From Plebeiibacterium sediminum (GTDB lineage Bacteria; Bacteroidota; Bacteroidia; Bacteroidales; Marinilabiliaceae), in contig NZ_JAPDPJ010000015.1 in NCBI RefSeq assembly GCF_026013605.1, positions 1 to 64,000 on the forward strand: 64,000 nucleotides of DNA, written 5' to 3'. The translations under genes were made by a program, and so were the position numbers. This document shows, piece after piece, positions 54,785-63,825 of the stretch (its first letter is position 1; each line of letters starts with the position of its first letter). The notes beneath the pieces were generated by a model. That model was not told where the DNA came from and made no database searches. It saw only the letters and a list, made by a program, of their open reading frames with translations.

Positions 54785-55975
54785 TCAACTAACTAATTGC
54801 TGCACCAAATCAGAAGCTTCTTTAAGAGTAATTGCTGAATAAACCTTTAAACCTGATTCATCAATAATTTTCTTTCCTCCCTCTGCATTTGTGCCTTGTA
54901 ATCTGACAATGATAGGCACTTTAATTTCTCCAATTTTCTTATAAGCCTCAACTACTCCATTGGCAACTCTATCGCATCGAACAATTCCTCCAAAAATATT
55001 AATAAGTATAGCCTTAACATTAGAATCGGCCAGTATAATTTTTAATCCTGCTTCAACTGTTTGTGCATTTGCACCTCCACCTACATCTAGAAAGTTTGCA
55101 GGATCGCCACCTGACAACTTTATAATATCCATTGTAGCCATAGCTAAACCCGCACCATTAACCATACAGCCTACATTTCCATCCAGCTTAACAAAGTTCA
55201 GATTATGCCTTGACGCTTCTATCTCAGCAGGATCTTCCTCAGTCAAATCTCTCATCTCAGCATAATCCTTATGCCTGTAAAGTGCATTGTCATCTAAATT
55301 TAATTTAGCATCAATGGCCATTATTAAATCATCAGATGTTTTTAAAACCGGATTAATTTCTACTAATGAGGCATCAGAACCTTCATAAGCTTTATAAAGA
55401 GCTGTAACAAACTTAACCATCTCTTTAAATGCTTTTCCTGATAATCCTAAATTAAAAGCTATACGTCTTGCCTGAAAAGGCAAAACTCCGGTAGAAGGAT
55501 CAATCTCTTCTTTGTATATCAAATGAGGTGTTTTTTCAGCTACAGTTTCTATATCCATACCTCCCTCAGTTGAATACATAATAATATTACGCCCTGTTGC
55601 TCTGTTTAATAAAACACTCATATAATATTCTTTGGGCTCTGAGTCGCCCGGATAAAATACATTCTGTGCAATAAGTACCTTATTTACTCTTTTTCCTTCC
55701 GGACCAGTTTGGTGCGTCACAAGTTGCATTCCGATTATTTCATCAGAAAGTATTTTAACTTCATCAAGAGTTTTTGCCACCTTAACACCTCCACCTTTTC
55801 CTCTACCTCCTGCATGAATTTGCGCCTTAACTACCCATTTATCAGTCCCTGTTATTTTTTGTAATTCTTTAGCTGCTTCTACAGCTGCATCCGGTGATTC
55901 TGCAACAATGCCTTCAGATACTTGTACTCCAAAACTTTTTAAGATTTGCTGACCTTGGTATTCGTGTATATTCAT
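54785..55975 (-). CDS. sucC: Succinyl-CoA synthetase beta subunit
   Basis: 396-residue ATP-grasp subunit of the enzyme that interconverts succinyl-CoA and succinate with ATP (or GTP). The N-terminal ATP-grasp region has MNIHEYQGQQILKSFGV, KAQIHAGGRGKGGGVKVA and EINPVLKTSDD; the C-terminal CoA-ligase region has LDVGGGANAQTVEAGLK and INIFGGIVRCDRVANGVVEA. The partner sucD is usually next to it; here it is absent and lies elsewhere or outside the window. Confidence 0.95.
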   Translation of the reverse strand: MNIHEYQGQQILKSFGVQVSEGIVAESPDAAVEAAKELQKITGTDKWVVKAQIHAGGRGKGGGVKVAKTLDEVKILSDEIIGMQLVTHQTGPEGKRVNKVLIAQNVFYPGDSEPKEYYMSVLLNRATGRNIIMYSTEGGMDIETVAEKTPHLIYKEEIDPSTGVLPFQARRIAFNLGLSGKAFKEMVKFVTALYKAYEGSDASLVEINPVLKTSDDLIMAIDAKLNLDDNALYRHKDYAEMRDLTEEDPAEIEASRHNLNFVKLDGNVGCMVNGAGLAMATMDIIKLSGGDPANFLDVGGGANAQTVEAGLKIILADSNVKAILINIFGGIVRCDRVANGVVEAYKKIGEIKVPIIVRLQGTNAEGGKKIIDESGLKVYSAITLKEASDLVQQLVS

Positions 55976-56062
55976 GGTAGATTTTTTTTAGATTATTAAA
56001 TATTAATATATCTATATCAGTAATGTACTATTTTGCTTTTAAAAATAAAAGCCAGAATTAAT

Positions 56063-56070
56063 TATTTTTG
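56063..56070 (+). promoter_or_regulatory. Putative -7 element for the TrmH-family gene
   Basis: TATTTTTG, exact TAnnTTTG, 23 bases before the ATG at 56094. The upstream TTTG is about 27 bases away. Confidence 0.45.
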
Positions 56071-56093
56071 TATCCTTATAAACGAAATATTAA

Positions 56094-56627
56094 ATGAGAA
56101 AACTACGTAACAAAGAGTTAAACAGATTAACCATAAAAGAGTTTAAAGAAATTGAAAAAACTCCCATAATAGTTATTCTGGATAATGTGAGAAGTTTAAA
56201 CAATGTTGGATCAGTGTTTAGAACATCAGATGCACTTTGCCTTGAAGAAATATATTTATGCGGTATTACACCTACTCCTCCACATAATGACATTCATAAA
56301 ACGGCTTTAGGAGCAGAAGATTCAATGAATTGGACCTATTTTGAGGATACTAAAACAACAGTTGAAACCTTACACAAAAAAGGCTATAAAGTATATTGTG
56401 TAGAACAAGCTAATGAAAGCATCTCTTTACCTGATTTCAAGCCTACACAGGAACAGCCCATTGCTTTAATCTTTGGAAACGAGGTTAAGGGAGTTCAACA
56501 ATCAGTAATAGATATAGCTGATGGATGTATTGAAATTCCTCAATTTGGTACCAAACACTCATTCAACATAAGTGTAAGTGCCGGCATTGTACTTTGGGAA
56601 ACCACAAAACACATGAGAAATCTCTGA
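56094..56627 (+). CDS. TrmH/SpoU-family RNA 2'-O-methyltransferase
   Basis: 177 residues, a single SPOUT knot domain. The three SpoU motifs are visible: VILDNVRSLNNVGSVFRTSDAL (motif 1, with the catalytic Arg), IALIFGNEVKGVQQ (motif 2) and IEIPQFGTKHSFNISVSAGIVLWE (motif 3). There is no separate RNA-binding domain, so it resembles the small TrmL/TrmH forms acting on tRNA. The exact target is not clear. Confidence 0.88.
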   Translation: MRKLRNKELNRLTIKEFKEIEKTPIIVILDNVRSLNNVGSVFRTSDALCLEEIYLCGITPTPPHNDIHKTALGAEDSMNWTYFEDTKTTVETLHKKGYKVYCVEQANESISLPDFKPTQEQPIALIFGNEVKGVQQSVIDIADGCIEIPQFGTKHSFNISVSAGIVLWETTKHMRNL

Positions 56628-56982
56628 TTAACTAACCCTATCCTACCCTATACTTCTTATTTCCAAGTAGATACAATGCAATTACCCTCTAATTTTACTA
56701 CTATTACCCATAATGTTAATTATTGTTTATTTTGTTGTAAATATATTAAATGTGAAAATTATATTTCTACACAAACTATTTTCATCTAACATTAAAAACT
56801 AAAACCATCACCTCAAAAACAACAAACATACATTAACATTTAATTATCAATATATTGACAAATCACACAACCCATTATCCTGGTAGATTAAATCATTCAT
56901 TTTCCATCTTATTTTGTATTGAAACTTTTAATTGACCACCTACTTTTAACCCTCACTCTTTATCCTTTGAAAGTTCGAATAA

Positions 56983-57013
56983 TTTGATTTTAAACTTCTT
57001 TAGTGTATTTTTG
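56983..57013 (+). promoter_or_regulatory. Promoter of the betaine uptake operon
   Basis: TTTG at 56983-56986, 19 bases, then TATTTTTG at 57006-57013, an exact TAnnTTTG. It is about 200 bases upstream of the porin ATG, so the mRNA would carry a long leader. Confidence 0.7.
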
Positions 57014-57021
57014 CACCGCAA

Positions 57022-57135
57022 ATGATAAAATTATTCCGATACGACATAAAATTTTTAAGGGTACTACTCACCTTTTCTGTTCTTTTTTCAAAGAAGCAGT
57101 CTGATCGCTATATCCCTCCTACGAGTATCAAATAA
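57022..57135 (+). CDS. Possible 37-residue leader peptide
   Basis: An ATG 8 bases after the -7 element opens a 37-codon frame (MIKLFRYDIKFLRVLLTF then SVLFSKKQSDRYIPPTSIK) to TAA at 57133-57135. It is basic and has a short hydrophobic patch. Because the start sits almost at the expected transcription start, it would be nearly leaderless. It could also be a chance frame. Confidence 0.25.
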   Translation: MIKLFRYDIKFLRVLLTFSVLFSKKQSDRYIPPTSIK

Positions 57136-57158
57136 GAACTACACCAGGCCTGCCAACA

Positions 57159-57178
57159 TTACTTTCTGTAGAAAGTAA
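57159..57178 (+). promoter_or_regulatory. Leader hairpin of the betaine operon
   Basis: TTACTTTC (57159-57166), loop TGTA, GAAAGTAA (57171-57178), 36 bases before the porin ATG. No T-run follows, so it is not a terminator by itself. It may affect mRNA stability or translation. Confidence 0.5.
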
Positions 57179-57213
57179 TATCTGATCTTCTGTTAATTTT
57201 AAAATAATTATAT

Positions 57214-58371
57214 ATGTATTACTTATCAAATTGTACCAAAGTACTTTTTATGTTTTTGTTTTTTTCACTTTCCTCTATTATCGTAGCGCAAGATAAACCA
57301 GAGGTAACAATGGGAGGAGCACTTCGTTTTAACTACAATTCTTCCTCATGGAAAGGAAATCAAACTGAAAGAGGAGGAGATTTTGGATTTGACGTTTTTC
57401 GCGTTAACGCTAAAGCTGCCTACAAAGGATTGAAATTAAACGCTGAATATCGTTTCTACAGCAGTGGTTTTGGCGGCGGAATGTTAAAACAAGGTTGGAT
57501 ACAATACGATTTTAAAGACAACAGCCAATTCCAACTTGGATTAACTCAGGTTCCTTTTGGTATTACTACTTACAATTCAAACAGCTGGTTCTTTTCCTTA
57601 AACTATTATGTTGGCTTAGAAGATGACCACGACATGGGATTAAAGTATAGTAGAAGCAACGACAAATGGGACTTAGATTTAGCCTTCTTTAAAAATGCTG
57701 AAGAAAACTCTTTTGGAAATCTTTCTGATGTAGATGACAGCAGATATGCTTACGATGTGGGTTCATTAGGCGATGGTACATATCGTAACAAAGAATTAAA
57801 CCAATTCAACGCCAAGGTAAACTACAAGTTTGGTAAAACATTAAAAAGTAAACTTGGAGCATCTGCTCAATACGGAGCTTTATTAAATCTGGACACAGAA
57901 GATATTGGTAACCGCAATGCTTTTGCTGTTCATTACGAGGCAACTTACAACAAATGGAACTTAAAAGCTCAGTTTACAAGCTATAACTATAATCCGGAGG
58001 CACCTGATGGCGAAAGTGAGGATATGATTGCCATGACTGCCTACGGAGCACCATACCTGGTGGCTTCCAAAGCTACATTATACACTATTGGCTTAAACCA
58101 CACATTTCCGGTAGAATGGGGACCTGTTTCTTCCGTAATGGTTTATAACGATTTTGGTTATATGAACAAAAACCTGGATGAATTTGAAGATACCATGATG
58201 AATGACTTTGGTTTTCTACTTACAGCAGGATCTGTTTATACATACATTGATTTTGCTGCCGGTAAGAACCAACCTTGGTTAGGAAATGAATGGACCAACG
58301 GTCTGGCTTCCGGAAATCCAGATGCTGAATGGGAAATGAGATTTAATATCAATATTGGGTATTACTTTTAA
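57214..58371 (+). CDS. Outer-membrane porin-like protein in the betaine operon
   Basis: 385 residues with a Sec signal (VLFMFLFFSLSSIIVAQ). The mature part is a continuous beta-barrel with alternating strands and Gly/aromatic turns (VTMGGALRFNYNSSSWKG, FQLGLTQVPFGITTYNSN, EWEMRFNINIGYYF) and ends in Phe. It resembles OprO/OprP-type (phosphate-selective-like) porins in its N-terminal GGALRFNY and central QVPFG motifs. It is followed after 11 bases by the betaine ABC ATPase gene and shares its promoter. The likely role is passage of betaine-like solutes over the outer membrane; substrate choice is inferred from context only. Confidence 0.75.
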   Translation: MYYLSNCTKVLFMFLFFSLSSIIVAQDKPEVTMGGALRFNYNSSSWKGNQTERGGDFGFDVFRVNAKAAYKGLKLNAEYRFYSSGFGGGMLKQGWIQYDFKDNSQFQLGLTQVPFGITTYNSNSWFFSLNYYVGLEDDHDMGLKYSRSNDKWDLDLAFFKNAEENSFGNLSDVDDSRYAYDVGSLGDGTYRNKELNQFNAKVNYKFGKTLKSKLGASAQYGALLNLDTEDIGNRNAFAVHYEATYNKWNLKAQFTSYNYNPEAPDGESEDMIAMTAYGAPYLVASKATLYTIGLNHTFPVEWGPVSSVMVYNDFGYMNKNLDEFEDTMMNDFGFLLTAGSVYTYIDFAAGKNQPWLGNEWTNGLASGNPDAEWEMRFNINIGYYF

Positions 58372-58382
58372 AAGTATTTTTT

Positions 58383-59627
58383 ATGACATCTAATAAAAAT
58401 TTAAAAATTAAAGTTGAAGACCTAACCCTGATATTTGGAAACAACAAGACTGAGGCATTAAAGCTTTTAAATAAAGGTTTAACAAAAGAAGAAATCCTAA
58501 AAAAGACAAATTGCACAGTTGGCGTTAACAAAGCCTCATTTGAAATTTTTGAAGGTGAGATGTTTGTGATCATGGGATTATCTGGAAGTGGAAAATCCAC
58601 TTTACTAAGATGTCTCAACCGATTAATTGAACCAACAGATGGGGATGTAATTATTAACGGAAGAAACATCACAAAAGAAAGTAACGAAAAATTATTAGAT
58701 ACCAGAAGAACCGAAATGAGTATGGTATTTCAAAATTTTGGATTACTTCCACATCGCACAGTATTGGATAATGCAGCCTTTGGACTTGAGATTAGAAACG
58801 AAGAAAAAAACAGTCGTTTACAAAAAGCTCAGGAAGCCCTAGAAACAGTAGGCCTTAAAGGTTTTGAAAACCAAATGCCATCCCAACTATCCGGGGGAAT
58901 GCAACAACGCGTTGGTTTAGCCAGAGCTTTAGCTAATAATCCACAGGTTCTATTGATGGATGAAGCGTTTTCTGCACTGGATCCTCTAATTCGTTCTGAT
59001 ATGCAAGATGAGTTACTGGAACTTCAAAGTAAACTTAAAAAGACAATAGTATTTATTACTCATGATTTGGATGAAGCTATAAAATTAGGTGATCGCATCT
59101 TAATTATGAAGGATGGTATTATTGAGCAAATTGGAACTGCGGAAGATATTTTAACGAATCCAGCCAGTGATTATGTGAAAGCTTTTGTTGAAAAAGTAGA
59201 TAGAAAGAATATTATCACAGCAGGATCTTTAATGTTCAAAAAAGTAGCTGCCTGCCATATTCATAAAGAAGGTCCTAAAGCCGCCATTCATAAAATGAGG
59301 GACTTAGGAAATGATGTTCTTCCTGTATTAAGCGAAGACAGAACTTTTTTAGGTTTAGTATGGCTGAGAGATTGTCTTGCTGCTGAGAAAAAAGGTGAGA
59401 AATCGTTAAGTTCCATATTAAAATCGGAAGTGCCTAGTGTTTATATGCATTACACAGTAGAAGAAATGCTACCGCTTATTACTGAAAGCCGGGCTCCTAT
59501 AACTGTTGTAGATGAAAACACAGGAAAATTTCTGGGAATTGTAACACAGTCCTCCTTGATTATTGAGTCAACACGATTTGATAAGAACGAAATCATTGAA
59601 TTAAAAGAAAAAGCTAAAGAGCAATAA
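58383..59627 (+). CDS. proV: Glycine betaine/proline ABC transporter ATPase with CBS domains
   Basis: 414 residues. An N-terminal helix extension typical of ProV/OpuAA (TSNKNLKIKVEDLTLIFG) precedes the ATPase: Walker A GLSGSGKSTLL, Q-loop MVFQNFGLLPHRTV, signature LSGGMQQRVGLARAL, Walker B VLLMDEAFSALD, H-loop FITHDLDEA. The C-terminal 130 residues are a pair of CBS domains (DVLPVLSEDRTFLGLV, ITVVDENTGKFLGIV) that gate OpuA-type transporters in response to ionic strength. The next gene starts 2 bases after its stop. Confidence 0.94.
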   Translation: MTSNKNLKIKVEDLTLIFGNNKTEALKLLNKGLTKEEILKKTNCTVGVNKASFEIFEGEMFVIMGLSGSGKSTLLRCLNRLIEPTDGDVIINGRNITKESNEKLLDTRRTEMSMVFQNFGLLPHRTVLDNAAFGLEIRNEEKNSRLQKAQEALETVGLKGFENQMPSQLSGGMQQRVGLARALANNPQVLLMDEAFSALDPLIRSDMQDELLELQSKLKKTIVFITHDLDEAIKLGDRILIMKDGIIEQIGTAEDILTNPASDYVKAFVEKVDRKNIITAGSLMFKKVAACHIHKEGPKAAIHKMRDLGNDVLPVLSEDRTFLGLVWLRDCLAAEKKGEKSLSSILKSEVPSVYMHYTVEEMLPLITESRAPITVVDENTGKFLGIVTQSSLIIESTRFDKNEIIELKEKAKEQ

Positions 59628-59628
59628 A

Positions 59629-60453
59629 ATGGAAAAGATTATTGACATAGGAAAATACATTGAAATTATTGTAAATTGGATGACAGTAAATTTCAAGCCA
59701 TTTTTTGACCTCATTAAAAATAGCGGAAATGCGTTCATAGAAGGTGTCGAATGGTTATTACTTAGTATCCCTTTTTATATAATAATTATAGCACTAACAG
59801 CCTTATCTTTCTTTAAGGTAAACAAAAGTACTGCAGCAACAACACTACTTGGTTTAACTTTAATATACCTTTTAGGATTTTGGCAGGAAACCATGGAAAC
59901 TTTAGCATTAATTGTGGTTTCTACTGTAACAGCACTAATCATTGCCATACCTGTCGGCATTTGGTCTGCAAAAAACAAAATGGCTTCTAAGATCATCAGA
60001 CCCATATTAGACTTTATGCAAACAATGCCAGCATTTGTATACTTAATTCCTGCAGTACTATTCTTTAGTATTGGTAAGTTACCTGGTGCTTTTGCTACAA
60101 TTATTTTTGCAATGCCACCTGCAGTTCGTTTAACAACACTGGGAATACAACAGGTACCCGCTGAAGTTGTAGAAGCTGCAAGAGCGTTTGGTGCAACAAA
60201 AAAACAACTCCTTTTTAAAGTAGAACTCCCTCTTGCAATCAATACAATACTTGCCGGAGTCAATCAAACGATTATGATGGCACTATCAATGGTTGTTATT
60301 GCAGGAATGATTGCAGCCGGTGGATTAGGCGAAAAAGTTTTGGAAGGAATCAACAATCTAAACATTGGACTAGGGTTTGAAAGTGGTTTAGCAGTAGTAA
60401 TACTTGCCATTATTCTTGACAGAACAACACAAGCCCTGGGAAAAAAGAAATAA
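59629..60453 (+). CDS. proW: Glycine betaine ABC transporter permease
   Basis: 274 residues with about six membrane segments. The permease signature is EVVEAARAFGATKKQLLFKVELPLAINTILAGVNQ, the coupling loop that contacts the ATPase; IPVGIWSAKNKMASKIIRPILDFMQTMPAFVYLIPAV is the ProW/OpuAB-specific stretch. It is a separate protein from the binding subunit. One base separates it from proV. Confidence 0.94.
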   Translation: MEKIIDIGKYIEIIVNWMTVNFKPFFDLIKNSGNAFIEGVEWLLLSIPFYIIIIALTALSFFKVNKSTAATTLLGLTLIYLLGFWQETMETLALIVVSTVTALIIAIPVGIWSAKNKMASKIIRPILDFMQTMPAFVYLIPAVLFFSIGKLPGAFATIIFAMPPAVRLTTLGIQQVPAEVVEAARAFGATKKQLLFKVELPLAINTILAGVNQTIMMALSMVVIAGMIAAGGLGEKVLEGINNLNIGLGFESGLAVVILAIILDRTTQALGKKK

Positions 60454-60475
60454 CAATAAACTTAAATGAATAATT

Positions 60476-61333
60476 ATGAAATTTAAATTACTAATTATTG
60501 CAGCATTAACCTTTTTTATTTCATCATGTAACAGTGGAACATCTAAAAAAGGCGAAGAACAAAAAGAAATTACTTTAGGACTTGTTGATGGCTGGGCAGA
60601 AGGTGTAGCCATGACAAATGTTGCCAAAGAAATCCTAACACAGAATGGATACGAGGTAACCATAAAGAAAGCAGCTGTTGATATGATATTTGCATCATTA
60701 GCTAATAACGATGTTGATGTTTTTATGGATGCATGGTTACCACAAACACACAAAGAAAAAGTAGCCAAATTTGCTGATAAACTTGAGAGTCTTGGAACTA
60801 ACTTTGAAGAAGCAAAAATCGGGTTGGTGGTTCCAGCTTATGTAACGATTAATTCTATTGAAGAATTAAATGCAAATAAGGACAAGTTTGAAGGAAAACT
60901 AATTGGTATCGAAAAAGGCGCTGGAATTACATCAAAAACAGATCTTGCCATTAAAGAATACAAACTTAATTTTGAACAAATGAACTCTTCCAGTATTGCA
61001 ATGCTTTCTGAATTACAAAAAGCTATATCAGAAAAAAGATGGATTGCTGTTGCAGGATGGGCTCCACACTGGAAATTTGGCCGTTGGGATTTAAAATTCT
61101 TAGACGATCCAAAGAAAGTATATGGAGAAACAGAACATATTGAAGTTTATGCCAGAAAAGGTTTTAAAACTGAAGATACCTATGCAGCTAACTTGTTCTC
61201 CAAATTTAAATTAAGTTCAGAACAGATGTCTTCTTTATTAGCAAAAATGGAAGATGGAAAAGATAAAAGCACAGTAGCAAAAACCTGGATTTCAGAAAAT
61301 CAGGAAATGGTTAATACTTGGTTAGCTAAATAA
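60476..61333 (+). CDS. proX: Glycine betaine-binding lipoprotein
   Basis: 285 residues with a lipobox (FFISSCNSGT, Cys18), so the binding subunit is anchored. Tryptophans that form the aromatic cage for the quaternary ammonium group are visible: DGWAEG, MDAWLPQTH and AGWAPHWKFGRWDLKFL. This is the ProX/OpuAC family (class II, OpuAC-like order). Specificity for betaine over choline or proline betaine cannot be proved from sequence. Last gene of the operon, with a strong terminator. Confidence 0.93.
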   Translation: MKFKLLIIAALTFFISSCNSGTSKKGEEQKEITLGLVDGWAEGVAMTNVAKEILTQNGYEVTIKKAAVDMIFASLANNDVDVFMDAWLPQTHKEKVAKFADKLESLGTNFEEAKIGLVVPAYVTINSIEELNANKDKFEGKLIGIEKGAGITSKTDLAIKEYKLNFEQMNSSSIAMLSELQKAISEKRWIAVAGWAPHWKFGRWDLKFLDDPKKVYGETEHIEVYARKGFKTEDTYAANLFSKFKLSSEQMSSLLAKMEDGKDKSTVAKTWISENQEMVNTWLAK

Positions 61334-61372
61334 CATACAACAAGCTTCTTTAAATACATTTCTATAAATAGA

Positions 61373-61422
61373 ACGGCAGTAATCTAATGATAACAACATC
61401 AGATTACTGCCGTTTTTTTTTA
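61373..61422 (+). terminator. Terminator of the betaine operon
   Basis: ACGGCAGTAATCT (61373-61385) and its exact complement (61401-61413) with a T9 run after. Confidence 0.92.
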
Positions 61423-61856
61423 ATATTATACTACTTAGTGAAAAATATAGAGAAAATTAATCTCTGAACTATAACACTTCAATAATCAATCCGCTACACC
61501 TAACTTAGTTCCTATTCCAATTATTTATAACCAATAGTTCCCCATATTCACTACAGCCTTTAACTTGTATTGGGATTATCTCGATATAAAAGTCAATCCC
61601 CACGCTAAAAACAAAACTTCTATTGTTGAATAACAATGGGATCACAAGACAAACACTAACCCAAACCTTCAATAATTAATACTTCTCTTTACCTAAAAAC
61701 CTGAATTCAATTAAGGGCTATTTTAACCAGATTAGTCATAGCTCAGGGCTTTTTATAAAACTAAAATTAAAGCTCAATAACACCTCTAAAAACCGCCAAT
61801 AAACCAATTGCTGATATAATCCCTGACTATATAATCAGTTACAAATATACAGAAAC

Positions 61857-61884
61857 AAAAAAAGCCAGTCTCACGACTGGCTTT
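61857..61884 (-). terminator. Terminator of the TPR lipoprotein gene
   Basis: On the minus strand, AAAGCCAGTC (61884-61875), loop GTGA, GACTGGCTTT (61870-61861), T-run. It begins 25 bases past the stop. Confidence 0.88.
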
Positions 61885-61908
61885 TATATATGATGTAATT
61901 AAATTCAA

Positions 61909-63630
61909 TTACTGTACAATTGACTTGAATGTTGCATCTTCAAGGAATTTACCGAATTCCATATCTTTTGCAGCTAATTCTTTTAAAGAACCATCAAGTT
62001 CAACTGCTTTACGTAAGCTATCAAACATTAAATCGTTATCAGCAGTTCTAGCACCACAGATAGCTTTTAAATAATATTTGAACCCTACTTCCATTGTGTT
62101 TGCATTTAAAGTAGATAATGCAGCATCATATTTTCCAGCTAAAATTTTAGCTAAAGCAGCATTACAAGTAGTGCTGTTTCCGAAATAACGCATTGCAGCA
62201 TCATAATCTCCTTTGTGAATAGAAACTATTCCTAAGTTGTTATCTAATTCAGCACCAACACCAGCAGCAGCTCCGAAATACTCTTCAGCTTTAGCTAAGT
62301 CACCAGCACGTAATGCAAGTACACCTAAGTTGTTTTTAACAACTGGACTAGCAGGACTTAATTCAGCAGCTTTTTCTAATGCAACTTTTGCATCATCTAA
62401 TTTTTCTTGTTTAACAAGAACATAAGCTACATCGTTATATCCTCTCCAACATTTAGGGAATACTTTGTTTACACTTTTGTAAATAGATAATTGCTTATTT
62501 AAATCATCAGTTAAAGTAGCAGCATAAAGAAGCTCTTCAACATTTAATTCACTTGGGTTAGAAGCAGCTAACTCAGCAATTTCCTCATCTGATTTACCAA
62601 TTAACTCAACGTTAACAGCAACTTTAGAACGACGTAATTGAGGTAAAATATCGTCAGCAATTACTTTATAAGTTTCAGACATGTTCTTGATTTCTTTTTC
62701 ACGAACTTCAGGATCTGAATACATAGAAAGAACTCTTAAGATTAATTCTTTATCCTGGATGCTAGAAGCTTCCATTAAAGCTTTAAATCCTTCCCAGTCT
62801 TCTGGAGTATTTTTAAGATCGAAGAAACCTTCAGCTGAACCGTCAACTTTTGCTCTTTTTAATTCTTTAGCAATATAACCTTCAGCAACTTTTTGTCTTT
62901 TTTCTGATAAAGAAGTGTTTAAGTCAGTAGGACCATCAGGTGAAGCATAAGCAGAAATAGAAACGCCTGTGAATTTTTTGTTTTCAGCAGCTTCAGCTTC
63001 TTTGATATACTCTTTAAGAGCTTTAATTTCTTCTTTTCTTAATTCAGTACCACGTAACGCAGCTTGTTGGATTAAGAAATAAATATCAGCACCTTTACTT
63101 TCAGGAACGATTCTTTGGAAGTTATCTTTTCCTAAAGCAACCATAGCACCTTTATCCATAACAAGATCAGAAGTTGCTACTACACCATCAGCAATTTTAA
63201 CATCATCAAAATCAAGAGATGTAGTTCCTTTAGTAGCTTTAATACGAACTACTAAATCAGATACTTTCATATTTTCATTGTAAGGTACAGATCCTGTATA
63301 AGTATACTGTCCTCCGTTTAAGTAAGAAATAACCTGGTTATTACCTTCTACAGCTTCACCTTGAACTGTTTTAGAAGGAAATGCAGTTTCCCCACCATCA
63401 TACTTTAATACCGGAGTTAACTCTACAGTGGCTTTTTTATCCATGTATTTCTCTGGTACTTTAACTTTTACAGTAACATCAACTTTACCGGCATGAGCTT
63501 CTAATACTTCCGGCGTAACAGTATATGTTACATCTTGTGCTCCAGTTTTCATTTTATTTAACCCAGCACAGCTTGCTAAAAGTGCTGCCAGGGCTATTGA
63601 AGCAAAAACATTGATTCTTGATTTTTTCAT
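61909..63630 (-). CDS. TPR lipoprotein with an OmpA-like middle region
   Basis: 573 residues with a lipoprotein signal (ALAALLASCAGLNKM, Cys22). Residues 35-170 are a beta-rich domain (VTYTVTPEVLEAHAGKVDVTVKVKVP). Residues about 180-345 contain a segment of OmpA-family type (GVSISAYASPDGPTDLNTSLSEKRQKVAEGYIAKEL, the peptidoglycan-contact helix pattern) with an insertion. Residues 370-560 are tetratricopeptide repeats (LDDAKVALEKAAELSPASPVVKNNLGVLALRAGDLAKAEEYF). Codon choice looks more even and Ala/Glu/Lys-rich than in neighbouring genes, as expected for an abundant protein. Related proteins are common in Bacteroidales; function is probably an envelope scaffold. Confidence 0.75.
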   Translation of the reverse strand: MKKSRINVFASIALAALLASCAGLNKMKTGAQDVTYTVTPEVLEAHAGKVDVTVKVKVPEKYMDKKATVELTPVLKYDGGETAFPSKTVQGEAVEGNNQVISYLNGGQYTYTGSVPYNENMKVSDLVVRIKATKGTTSLDFDDVKIADGVVATSDLVMDKGAMVALGKDNFQRIVPESKGADIYFLIQQAALRGTELRKEEIKALKEYIKEAEAAENKKFTGVSISAYASPDGPTDLNTSLSEKRQKVAEGYIAKELKRAKVDGSAEGFFDLKNTPEDWEGFKALMEASSIQDKELILRVLSMYSDPEVREKEIKNMSETYKVIADDILPQLRRSKVAVNVELIGKSDEEIAELAASNPSELNVEELLYAATLTDDLNKQLSIYKSVNKVFPKCWRGYNDVAYVLVKQEKLDDAKVALEKAAELSPASPVVKNNLGVLALRAGDLAKAEEYFGAAAGVGAELDNNLGIVSIHKGDYDAAMRYFGNSTTCNAALAKILAGKYDAALSTLNANTMEVGFKYYLKAICGARTADNDLMFDSLRKAVELDGSLKELAAKDMEFGKFLEDATFKSIVQ

Positions 63631-63678
63631 AATATTAACCTAATTATGTGTTTTCAACTAACTTTCGATAAGTTTGTA

Positions 63679-63686
63679 CAAATTTA
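63679..63686 (-). promoter_or_regulatory. Putative -7 element for the TPR lipoprotein gene
   Basis: Read on the minus strand as TAAATTTG, an exact TAnnTTTG, 48 bases before the start at 63630. No TTG at the ideal upstream position. Confidence 0.45.
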
Positions 63687-63825
63687 AGAATGTTTTTAAA
63701 AAATAAAAGACCCTCTTAGAATTATTGCAAATATAGATAAACTCTAAAAAAAATAGCAATACACTACGCTTTAATGTTAAGATATTTTATTTAAACCATA
63801 CATTCCTCTTAAATTTAAGTAAAAA

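Larger units (their letters stand above)
56628..57213. other. Gap with the betaine operon promoter and long leader
   Basis: 586 bases. 56628-56980 is AT-rich with nothing recognised. From 56983 it holds a good promoter, a short reading frame at 57022-57135 and a perfect 8-bp hairpin (57159-57178). Confidence 0.6.
61334..61908. other. Convergent 575-base gap
   Basis: It holds two terminators (61373-61422 and 61857-61884). Between them, 61423-61856 is AT-rich with no gene, repeat or structure recognised. Confidence 0.5.

Noticed and set aside
54960-55265. 101-codon open frame on the plus strand
   Set aside because: Antisense to sucC, with a Pro/Ser-rich low-complexity translation typical of shadow frames.
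59775-60263. 162-codon open frame on the minus strand
   Set aside because: Antisense to the clearly real permease gene proW; no independent protein features.
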